A DNA stretch of 64,000 nt from CAZRWH01 sp964603905 (GTDB lineage Bacteria; Patescibacteriota; Gracilibacteria; UBA1369; UBA12470). The notes under the pieces were generated by a model. It was not told the DNA's origin, did no database searches, and saw nothing but the letters and a program-made list of their open reading frames with translations. The stretch covers positions 1-64,000 of the forward strand of contig CAZRWH010000001.1 of NCBI GenBank assembly GCA_964603905.1, given 5' to 3'. Both the position numbers and the translations under genes were made by a program. Positions 35,033 to 42,210 of the stretch are shown piece after piece (within the stretch, counting starts at the first letter, position 1; each line of letters opens with the position of its first letter).

Positions 35033-35689
35033 TTAGTCTTTTTTGTTAGTGAAAGCGATAATCATTGCTGCAATAAGAATTATTGCGAGTGCACCTACGT
35101 ACTTTGTGTAGCTTCTTTCGCTGTTTAGTTCCATTTCTTCTTCTACTTGGTCCATTACTCCATATCGCTCTTCTTTGAATTCTTTGAACTCGTCTTCTGT
35201 TACAACTTGTATTAGTATTGTTTTCCCCATCTTTACTACTGATGTTACGCCTGATCCTGCTGTCGATCCTGTGTCTTCATTGTAATATCTTGCGAATACT
35301 CCTCCGTAATAATCTCCCAAAGGTGTATCTGCTGGGATGTCGAAATCTAGTCTTACTACTGCCGTTTCGTTCCCACCGACGCTTACGATTTCTTCTTCAA
35401 GTTGTCCCCATAAGTTTACTTCTTTTGCAGGCTCGTCTTCATGGACCATTGTAGGGACATTGGATATCGCGTTTAATTCTCCGGTTGAGTGTTGCAGGTT
35501 TAGATAGAAAGATTTTACTTCTTCGTCGTTGTTGCTTAATAAGAACTCTGTATACATTGATTCCCCTGGTGCGATTTTTAGGGTCATTGGTCCCACGTCG
35601 TCATATATTGAGCTGACGCTGAAAGTACCTGCTAGTGCGGTTCCAGCTGTTAATACTGATAGCAGTAATGCTGTGAGTAATTTTTTCAT
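35033..35689 (-). CDS. DUF916-like (WxL-associated) membrane-anchored protein
   Basis: 218 residues: signal peptide (1-20), a beta-sandwich domain with PGESMYTEFLLSNNDEE and the family-typical IPADTPLGDYYGGVFARY, then a coiled segment and a single C-terminal membrane helix (about 193-212) with a short basic tail. DUF916 proteins accompany WxL proteins in Gram-positive bacteria and are thought to bind peptidoglycan or surface partners. It is the last gene of a four-gene operon. Confidence 0.75.
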   Translation of the reverse strand: MKKLLTALLLSVLTAGTALAGTFSVSSIYDDVGPMTLKIAPGESMYTEFLLSNNDEEVKSFYLNLQHSTGELNAISNVPTMVHEDEPAKEVNLWGQLEEEIVSVGGNETAVVRLDFDIPADTPLGDYYGGVFARYYNEDTGSTAGSGVTSVVKMGKTILIQVVTEDEFKEFKEERYGVMDQVEEEMELNSERSYTKYVGALAIILIAAMIIAFTNKKD

Positions 35690-35702
35690 TTTTTTGTTTT
35701 GG

Positions 35703-36356
35703 TTATTTTTTATTTGGGTCGTAAAGCTGCAATAGTAATATTACGATTAAGGCCGATACAGTAGTGGTTACTATCATTAGCATATATTGTGCTGTTTTGT
35801 CGCGGTCCCAGCCTCCTGTGTATTTTGCTAGTTCATTTGGTGTTTCGGTGACAGTAATTATTACTTGGGACACCATTCTAACTTGGGATACGACTTGGCT
35901 TTTCCCTTCTTCTACTGTTGGGACGTTTGTAGTAGAGATACCCCCGTAATATTTTCCGACAGGTGTGTTTTCTGGGACTTCAATTGTGAAATTTAAAATT
36001 ACTTCCTCTTTCTTTTCAAGTTCTATACTGTTTTGGTCAAAGCTGATCCATGTGCCAACTTCTTCTGGCTTTTGTTCATTTGCATCAGGGGTGAATTTAC
36101 TGTTGTCTAGTGTTGCGTCGATACCTTGTATTTCTATGTATTTTTCTGAGTCAGGTCCATTTTCGATTAATATAGAGTCTTGAATTGTTGTGCCGGGTGC
36201 AATCTCATGTATGAAGGATCTTGGTGATTCCATGTTTGGTATTGCTGGTGCTACTGCAAATCCGGTACTTATGTCAAACTTTGTTATTTCGTAATATATT
36301 GCACCTATTAGGACAAGATCTAACAGTATTAAAAGTGCTATTATTTTTTTGAGCAT
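35703..36356 (-). CDS. DUF916-like membrane-anchored protein
   Basis: 217 residues, paralogous in layout to its neighbours: an N-terminal hydrophobic segment, a domain with IAPGTTIQDSILIENGPDSE and VPENTPVGKYYGGIS, and a C-terminal membrane helix (about 188-208). It is spaced 13 bp from the next gene. Its role in the surface complex is inferred from context. Confidence 0.72.
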   Translation of the reverse strand: MLKKIIALLILLDLVLIGAIYYEITKFDISTGFAVAPAIPNMESPRSFIHEIAPGTTIQDSILIENGPDSEKYIEIQGIDATLDNSKFTPDANEQKPEEVGTWISFDQNSIELEKKEEVILNFTIEVPENTPVGKYYGGISTTNVPTVEEGKSQVVSQVRMVSQVIITVTETPNELAKYTGGWDRDKTAQYMLMIVTTTVSALIVILLLQLYDPNKK

Positions 36357-36358
36357 AA

Positions 36359-37474
36359 TTATTTAACTTTTACGTTTGGAATTATGATTGTAGTCCCTTT
36401 CATTACGAAGTATGGGGGTTTGATTTTGTTCATTTTGGATAATAGTTTCCAGTCAACTCCTTTTGATAGAGCGATATCCATTAGGTTCTCATTTTTCTTT
36501 GCTGTGTATTTTTTCCCTTCTGCAAGTAGTTTCTTCATTTTTGCCTCCTTGATGTATAAGAATGCAAATGCAATTAGGAATGCTAAGATGCTAACAATGG
36601 TTTCAACTATTGGTAGTATGATGAATGTTACGCTTTTGGACTCTGTCTTAATGGTTGATGGATCAATATCTCCTATTATTTTAGCTCTGTAGTATTCGAA
36701 GTCTATTTTTGTAGAAAGAAGACCTGCAACTGGCACTTTGTCAAGTTTTATTGACTGTATGTTCGTATCTCCAGGTGTTATTTGGCTAAGTGAATTCTCT
36801 TGCTCTCCGATTGTGAATACGAACAGGTTTTTTGTTGTTAGCTTTGCATCAAGTCCAACGTTTACATTCCCATTATTCTCTGTGTATATGTCTATAACGT
36901 GTGATCCTTCTTCGTTTTTTGAGTGTTTAATGCTTTGGATTGCAAAATCCCATACTTCTTCTCCTGTTACGGTTACGTAAAGTCTCTTCCCAATGTTAAC
37001 GACACTTACTGTCCCCGAAGCAGCTATGCCGGTGCTTTCTATTACGGCAGGTTGTATTAGTATTCCTCCGACATAATCACCAGGGCTTGCGTTTTCTGGT
37101 ACTGTTATGCTGAAGCAACTTTCTATATTTGTTTCAGCTGGTACATCTAGTATTGTTTCTTCAGTATGGAACCATGCGCCTATGTGGTTTTTTTCGTCAT
37201 CTGCCTTCTCCAGCGCAAAGTTGCCACTATCTGTTATTACGCTGTCTACGCCGTCGACTTTTACTGATTGTAACTCCTCTTTAAGATTTGACAGTACAAA
37301 ACAGTCCTCGATTGTTTCTCCCGGATCAAGTTCGAATGCAAATTGTGTTCCGCTTGCTCTTTCAATGTTTTTTGATGCTCCGATCCCCATTTTTTCTTGT
37401 CCGTGCGCAAGAGGTATTAGTAGGATTGAGAGCATTGTTGCAAGTGCAATGCTTGCCGTTATTTTTTTTGACAT
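36359..37474 (-). CDS. DUF916-like protein with transmembrane helix and C-terminal LysM
   Basis: 371 residues. Signal peptide (1-25, ending AHG), a DUF916-like domain (ELDPGETIEDCFVLSN and VPENASPGDYVGGILIQP), a second beta domain resembling DUF3324 (about 175-285), a membrane helix (about 297-317), then a LysM-like module (YTAKKNENLMDIALSKGVDW to GTTIIIPNVKVK). With a cleaved signal peptide the LysM would face the cytoplasm, which is unusual. Alternatively the hydrophobic segment may not span the membrane. Confidence 0.75.
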   Translation of the reverse strand: MSKKITASIALATMLSILLIPLAHGQEKMGIGASKNIERASGTQFAFELDPGETIEDCFVLSNLKEELQSVKVDGVDSVITDSGNFALEKADDEKNHIGAWFHTEETILDVPAETNIESCFSITVPENASPGDYVGGILIQPAVIESTGIAASGTVSVVNIGKRLYVTVTGEEVWDFAIQSIKHSKNEEGSHVIDIYTENNGNVNVGLDAKLTTKNLFVFTIGEQENSLSQITPGDTNIQSIKLDKVPVAGLLSTKIDFEYYRAKIIGDIDPSTIKTESKSVTFIILPIVETIVSILAFLIAFAFLYIKEAKMKKLLAEGKKYTAKKNENLMDIALSKGVDWKLLSKMNKIKPPYFVMKGTTIIIPNVKVK

Positions 37475-37516
37475 GGTTTTTTGTTATTTGTTTTTATTTT
37501 TAAATTGAAAGAGGTC

Positions 37517-37783
37517 TTATTCGATTGTTAGCTCTAATAATGTTTGTACCCCTTGAGATTCGTATATTTCCCCTTTTTCTGGGTCCTCTGTTAGAACGAA
37601 TATCTCTGTCTCAGTGTCTTCTTCTGTCTCAGTGTCAGTGACTTCGGTTGTTGTATCTTCAAAGATGTTTTGTATGTTTGTTTGTAGGTTCTCTGAAGAG
37701 TCTGTCATGCTCGCTTTGACCAATACTAGAGAAGAAAACAGTAGTATCGATATCAGCAGGCTTAGCAGTAATGCTTTTTTCAT
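37517..37783 (-). CDS. Small exported acidic protein
   Basis: 88 residues. A signal peptide (about 1-25, with LLLSLLISILLFSSLVLVKA) is followed by a short Thr/Glu-rich chain (TEVTDTETEEDTETE) and a hydrophobic end. It is the first gene of the DUF916 operon. No family was recognised. It may be a small surface or linker component. Confidence 0.55.
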   Translation of the reverse strand: MKKALLLSLLISILLFSSLVLVKASMTDSSENLQTNIQNIFEDTTTEVTDTETEEDTETEIFVLTEDPEKGEIYESQGVQTLLELTIE

Positions 37784-37822
37784 GGCTGATGGTGGTTATA
37801 GGTTAAAATGCTCAGCACAGTA

Positions 37823-37851
37823 GATATACATGACCTGGTGGTATTTTTCAA
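37823..37851 (-). promoter_or_regulatory. Promoter of the DUF916 operon
   Basis: Minus strand: TTGAAA, a 17-bp spacer and TATATC, about 40 bp before ATG 37783. Confidence 0.65.
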
Positions 37852-37880
37852 CCTAAAGTTTAGGTTTGGCATCTCTTTAA

Positions 37881-37920
37881 ATGAAAAGGACACCCTGCTA
37901 TAAATAGTAAGGTGTCCTTT
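37881..37920 (-). terminator. Terminator of the WxL-like gene
   Basis: AAAGGACACC, a 16-nt loop, GGTGTCCTTT, followed on the minus strand by TCATTTAAAG. A second small hairpin TGGCCT-TA-AGGCCA lies just upstream of it (about 37955-37968). Confidence 0.8.
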
Positions 37921-37993
37921 GTTTGTTTTCTAAGTTTGTCCGTCTCGTTTTTTGGCCTTAAGGCCAGTTTTGATTTACAATTAATCTTGTTGA

Positions 37994-38581
37994 CTATGCA
38001 GTAACTAGAGTAAATGTAAGAGTGTTTTGGTAAGTACCAGCTTGAGTACCACCTGGGATAGTGATTTCTAGATCAGGAGTAAGACCACAATCTACCGCAC
38101 GGATAGTTGAGTCTGCAGTTACGATATCGTAAGTAGATAGGTCGTCGATTTGAACGTTTTCTGTCAATACCATTCCTGTAGAAGAACAAGAAGCTGCAGA
38201 AAGGTCTTGCCATGAAGTACCTAGACTATCGATATCGAAGTCAACGTTAGCATCAGTAGCACCAAGAACGATTTGTTGACCTGTGCTCCAATCTGAAAAT
38301 CCTTGTGGAAGAGAAACATTAACTGTGAAAGTAGATCCATCAGATGTAAGATCCTCGATTTGGAAACTGTCAGTTGTAGCTGTAGCTGTAATTACTTGGT
38401 CAGAAGCACTTGTGCTTTGGTTAGCAAAGTTCATAGATGCAGGAACTGTTAGAACTGGAGAAACTGCACCGTTGATTTGTACTTGAGAAGTAGTATCGTC
38501 AGCAGAAGCAAGACCGAAAAGAACTACGTTTGCTACAAGAGCAGCAGCAACTACGATTGCTGTAAGTTTTTTGTTTTTCAT
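37994..38581 (-). CDS. WxL-like major secreted surface protein (candidate)
   Basis: 195 residues. Signal peptide about 1-27 (ending GLASA-DDT). The mature protein is low in charge and rich in S/T/D, with beta strands and an end reading DLEITIPGGTQAGTYQNTLTFTL, similar to the smaller WxL-like protein at 34393-34974. It has a perfect TTGACA-17-TATAAT promoter, a long leader and its own terminator, so it is probably among the most highly expressed proteins of this region. It could be a coat or pilin-like subunit. That role is inferred. Confidence 0.7.
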   Translation of the reverse strand: MKNKKLTAIVVAAALVANVVLFGLASADDTTSQVQINGAVSPVLTVPASMNFANQSTSASDQVITATATTDSFQIEDLTSDGSTFTVNVSLPQGFSDWSTGQQIVLGATDANVDFDIDSLGTSWQDLSAASCSSTGMVLTENVQIDDLSTYDIVTADSTIRAVDCGLTPDLEITIPGGTQAGTYQNTLTFTLVTA

Positions 38582-38676
38582 TGTTTTGAATTTTTACAGT
38601 TTTACTGTTTGGTTTTTTGGTTTGAGACGGATTTTCAAAGAACTTTTTTTGATCGATTTTTTTTGTCGATCTGATC

Positions 38677-38705
38677 ATTATAGCACTTAGATGAACTAGT
38701 GTCAA
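38677..38705 (-). promoter_or_regulatory. Perfect consensus promoter of the WxL-like gene
   Basis: Minus strand: TTGACA, exactly 17 bp, TATAAT. An A-rich leader of about 90 nt follows. Confidence 0.9.
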
Positions 38706-38726
38706 GGGGCATTACTCTGTCATGGT

Positions 38727-38754
38727 TTGTTATTTATCTGAATCTAACTAGAAT
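38727..38754 (+). promoter_or_regulatory. Promoter of the GT-C-like gene
   Basis: TTGTTA, a 16-bp spacer and TAGAAT, 38 bp before ATG 38793. It overlaps the upstream region of the divergent WxL-like promoter. Confidence 0.6.
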
Positions 38755-38792
38755 GGTGCTTGATAGAATTTATCTTAAAAAAAGAAATAAAC

Positions 38793-41243
38793 ATGAAAAA
38801 TCGTTCAAAAATCTTATGGGGTCTTGGTGCTGCATGGCTTTTTACTGTTGTGGGTGGGTATTTTTATACTCATTTCGATGTTATAGCTACCCCTCTTCAT
38901 CCATTATTTGAACTGGTTGATATAACTAGGTATTTCCTTGTTATTTTGGTTCTGGGAGTTTTGGGCTTTGTTGTTTTTAAGAAGCTTTTACCTCAAAAAT
39001 TGAAGTTAAGTGCAGTTTTTTTGATTTGTTTGTATTTGTTTTCATTGTTTTTCTTTGGGTATAGCAGGTTCTTTTTTAATGATTTTGGAGTTTATCATGG
39101 TGATTATCTTGTTCAAACTGAGGAAGGCGTGGCCTTTTATCGAGATGTGTCGGAGGTCGATCCGAGTTTAGTTTTATTATTTGATGGAAAGATTAGTTCG
39201 GCTCCTATTGCTCAATATGGAGAGGTTTGGGATATGGTTGGTGATAAATTTGAGTCTGTTTCACTGATTCCTGCTGCATGGTATATGGTTGTGAATTTGT
39301 TTGTACCTCTTGGTCTGTTGATTGGTCTTTTGTTGGCTGTTTATGTTTATGGTAGTTTTGTGGTTAGGAGATTGGATGTGGGAGGATTAAAGGGGTTTTT
39401 GTATTCGATGGGGTTAGGATTTATGATTATGGGGCTTGTTTTGTTAGGAGGGCTTTTTACGGGATATTATAACCCTTATGTTTTTTGGGCTGTGTTGGCC
39501 GGAATGCCACTAGTTTTGATTATTATTGATGCGGAGCATTATTGGGATATTTTGAAAGGATTTTTCAAATGGAGAAGCGCTCCTTTATCTGATATTTCGG
39601 TTTTGTCCTTTGTTTCTATTGCTTCTATTGTTGCGTTTTTTAATTGGAATTTAGTTCAGTCTTTTGCTCTTTTTCCTTCTGCTTTTGATGACTTTATTCT
39701 TTATATGTATTTGCCTCGTGAGCTTTATTTCCGAGGGGAGTTTCTATGGGGGTATATGCCTTATGCGTTTGCGCTGGTTCAGTCTTTGGGTATTTTTATG
39801 GCTAAGAGTGCAACCTCTATTGCTCAATCTGTTACTTCCGTATGTTCGTTGTTTGCGGCTTTGGCTGCGTATGTTTTTGCTAGGAAGTACTTGTCCAAAG
39901 GTATGTCATGGTTTGTTGCTGCGTTTTTGATGTCGTTGCCTGTGGTTTTTTATCATGGTCATGTTGATTTAAAGGTAGAGATGCCTCTGATGTTTTTGTC
40001 ATTTATTTCTTTATTGGCTCTGGATGATTGGTTTGATACTGGTAAGAAGAAATGGCTTTTCTTGTCATGTTTGATTGCGGGGTATATGGTCTCGGTTAAA
40101 TTGACGGCTCTTCTTTTTGCGTTAGTTCTGGTGTTGGTCATTTTGACTGTATTTTTCCGTAATCTTTATCTGGAAAGAACGAAGTATCTTAAGCAAGGTG
40201 TTATTGGGTTGATTTTATGTGCTGTGTTTATGGCAATTCCGGTTTTGCCTTGGATTGGATTGCATTCCTATTCTTATGGGCAGATGGTGACTAGTGTTGC
40301 TGAGCTTTCTCATAGTCATAATGTTGATGCAGTTTCGGTTTCTTACGATGAGTTATTAGTTGATGCTTCACAATGTTCTTCGCCTGGTGGAGATTATATG
40401 GATTATGGCAAATATATGTCTGATGTATCTGGTGTTTGGAGTTTTGTTCAGATGCCATGGAATTATGTGATGCAAATTTCTTTGCTTTCACCTGCTACTG
40501 ACCTGGGTCCTGTTTTCTTGGCTATTTTGCCTATCGGCCTGGTTGCTCTTCTTATGTTCCGTAGAAAAGAAGGTTTTGGATGGAAGGGGCTTTTATATCT
40601 TGGTGCCGGTGTTGCTTATTGGGTGATTTGGGCGTTTTTGTATAAACAGGTTCTTTGGTATGGAATTACGGGTTTTGTTTTCTTGTTTATTCTTCTGATT
40701 GCATCTCTTTCTCTAGTTAAGAAGGATAGTATTAAAAAAGGTATTGCGATTGGTGTTTTGTCTGTGCTGGTTTTGACGTCAATTTTCTGGAGAGGTAATT
40801 GGTATGTTTCAAGAATGAACGTACAAGCTTTGTATTTGGGAGGGGAGCTAACCTTTAGTGAGTATGTTAACAATCGTTTTCATGATCATTTTTCTTCGAT
40901 TGGTGTTTTGAATTCTGACATGGATTCGAAGATTTATGCTACGAATGTTCAAACTGTTCTATTCTTTGTTAACAATGGTAATGAAAGGGTTTATGCAGAT
41001 CGGTATATTGATTTCTTTAGCTGTTTGGATCAATTCCACAATGGAGATGGGGATGCAATTTTGTCTGACATGCAGGCTACAGGATTTGATTATGTTCTTT
41101 TCTATCAGCCTGTTTATGATCCTACTCTTGGAGAAGACTTGTACAATGCAAATATGCGACTGCTTCAATTCTCTGAGGAGTATTTGTACTATGCAGGGGG
41201 TGATGGAAATTTCTTTACTTATGCTATTCCTCCAGCGATATAA
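38793..41243 (+). CDS. Polytopic membrane protein, GT-C glycosyltransferase-like
   Basis: 816 residues from ATG 38793. A TTG at 38760 would add 11. There are about 15 hydrophobic segments, with a long extracytoplasmic loop (about 80-150) and a soluble C-terminal end (about 690-816). DDFILYMYLPRELYFRGEF in a loop resembles the acidic-loop region of GT-C lipid-linked sugar transferases. PMT/ArnT-type relatives are likely, but I cannot fix the substrate. It may glycosylate the surface proteins encoded next to it. It ends with a 20-bp convergent overlap with ksgA. Confidence 0.6.
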   Translation: MKNRSKILWGLGAAWLFTVVGGYFYTHFDVIATPLHPLFELVDITRYFLVILVLGVLGFVVFKKLLPQKLKLSAVFLICLYLFSLFFFGYSRFFFNDFGVYHGDYLVQTEEGVAFYRDVSEVDPSLVLLFDGKISSAPIAQYGEVWDMVGDKFESVSLIPAAWYMVVNLFVPLGLLIGLLLAVYVYGSFVVRRLDVGGLKGFLYSMGLGFMIMGLVLLGGLFTGYYNPYVFWAVLAGMPLVLIIIDAEHYWDILKGFFKWRSAPLSDISVLSFVSIASIVAFFNWNLVQSFALFPSAFDDFILYMYLPRELYFRGEFLWGYMPYAFALVQSLGIFMAKSATSIAQSVTSVCSLFAALAAYVFARKYLSKGMSWFVAAFLMSLPVVFYHGHVDLKVEMPLMFLSFISLLALDDWFDTGKKKWLFLSCLIAGYMVSVKLTALLFALVLVLVILTVFFRNLYLERTKYLKQGVIGLILCAVFMAIPVLPWIGLHSYSYGQMVTSVAELSHSHNVDAVSVSYDELLVDASQCSSPGGDYMDYGKYMSDVSGVWSFVQMPWNYVMQISLLSPATDLGPVFLAILPIGLVALLMFRRKEGFGWKGLLYLGAGVAYWVIWAFLYKQVLWYGITGFVFLFILLIASLSLVKKDSIKKGIAIGVLSVLVLTSIFWRGNWYVSRMNVQALYLGGELTFSEYVNNRFHDHFSSIGVLNSDMDSKIYATNVQTVLFFVNNGNERVYADRYIDFFSCLDQFHNGDGDAILSDMQATGFDYVLFYQPVYDPTLGEDLYNANMRLLQFSEEYLYYAGGDGNFFTYAIPPAI

Positions 41244-41970
41244 GATTCTTCCAATCTTCAATCGTTAATTCTTGAGCTCTAACGTTTGGGCTCAAGCCTA
41301 GCTGCTTCAGTTTTTCTTCTGTAAGTCCAAGGTTTTTTGAAAGCTTCTTTCGTTTGTGTGCAAAGCCTTTGTTGATTGTTTCAAAAAGCTTTTCTAGATT
41401 TTCTTCTGGTATTTGAGGAGGTTTTATTTCGATTTGTATTACCGCTGATTCAACTTTTGGGGCTGGTTTAAAATGGGATGCTGGTACTTTTGTGACTATT
41501 TTAGGTTTTCCAAAAACTTGTACTTGCAGAGCGAGTACGTTTAAGTCGCCTGGCTGTGCGCATATTTTTTTTGCAACTTCTCTTTGGATTAGAAGTGTCA
41601 TTTGTTGGGGTCTTTTGCTAGCTGGCTGCTTTCTTAAGAAATGATTGATTATAGGAGAAGTGATGTAGTAAGGGATATTTGCGACAAGCTTGTATGGTGT
41701 TTCTGGGGGAGTGAATGTTAATGCGTCGATGTTTAGGAGGTTTATGCCTGGGAATTTGTCGCTTAATTCTGGGATAAGATCTTTGTCGAGTTCTATTGCT
41801 GTTACCTCATTGGTTCGCTTAACAAGTTCCGCAGTCAAAGCTCCGTGGCCTGGGCCAATTTCGATGACGTGGTCTTCATTAGAAATGTCCGCTGCTTTTA
41901 CGATTTTGTGTAATGTGCCTCGGTTTATTAAGAAGTTTTGTCCTAGATGTTTTTTTGCTTTGATGGTGAT
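41224..41970 (-). CDS. ksgA: 16S rRNA dimethyladenosine transferase, non-AUG start
   Basis: Full-length KsgA features require reading upstream of the first conventional start (a TTG at 41838). Residues HLGQNFLINRG and the SAM motif VIEIGPGHGALT are encoded between 41947 and 41836, in frame. LVANIPYYITSP follows. No ATG, GTG or TTG lies in frame between the upstream TAA (41977-41979) and HLGQNFL. The only candidates are AUC codons at 41970 or 41964. Starting at 41970 gives 248 residues. It dimethylates the 3'-end hairpin adenosines of 16S rRNA. It lies in the same frame as the preceding DUF167 gene. Confidence 0.85.
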   Translation of the reverse strand: MTIKAKKHLGQNFLINRGTLHKIVKAADISNEDHVIEIGPGHGALTAELVKRTNEVTAIELDKDLIPELSDKFPGINLLNIDALTFTPPETPYKLVANIPYYITSPIINHFLRKQPASKRPQQMTLLIQREVAKKICAQPGDLNVLALQVQVFGKPKIVTKVPASHFKPAPKVESAVIQIEIKPPQIPEENLEKLFETINKGFAHKRKKLSKNLGLTEEKLKQLGLSPNVRAQELTIEDWKNLISLEE

Positions 41971-41976
41971 AAGTTT

Positions 41977-42210
41977 TTAGTTGTCTGAGATTTTAATCAG
42001 CTTGGTTTGTTCGGATTTACCGCTGATTATTGAGATTTGAGACTTGTTGACCTCGTAATGTTTTGCGAGGAACTTTATTAGTTCTGTGTTGGCTTTTCCT
42101 TTTTCTGGCGGAGCTGCAACACGAATTTTTATCGTTCCGTCATCTAGTACTCCTTGGATTTCGGTCTTCTGGCTTTTTGGAGTTACTTTGATTTTGAAAT
42201 ACTGAGGCAT
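41977..42210 (-). CDS. DUF167 (YggU-like) small protein
   Basis: 77 residues. KVTPKSQKTEIQGVLDDGTIKIRVAAPPEKGKANTELIKFLAKHY is the family core (VAAPPEKGKAN). The function is unknown. Its ATG overlaps the end of the P-type ATPase gene by 28 bp, and its TAA is followed in frame by ksgA. Operonic transcription of all three is likely. Confidence 0.9.
   Translation of the reverse strand: MPQYFKIKVTPKSQKTEIQGVLDDGTIKIRVAAPPEKGKANTELIKFLAKHYEVNKSQISIISGKSEQTKLIKISDN

Noticed and set aside
41224..41838. ksgA starting at TTG 41838
   Set aside because: This would drop the SAM-binding GPGHG motif and the HLGQNFL N-terminus, which are encoded in frame upstream.
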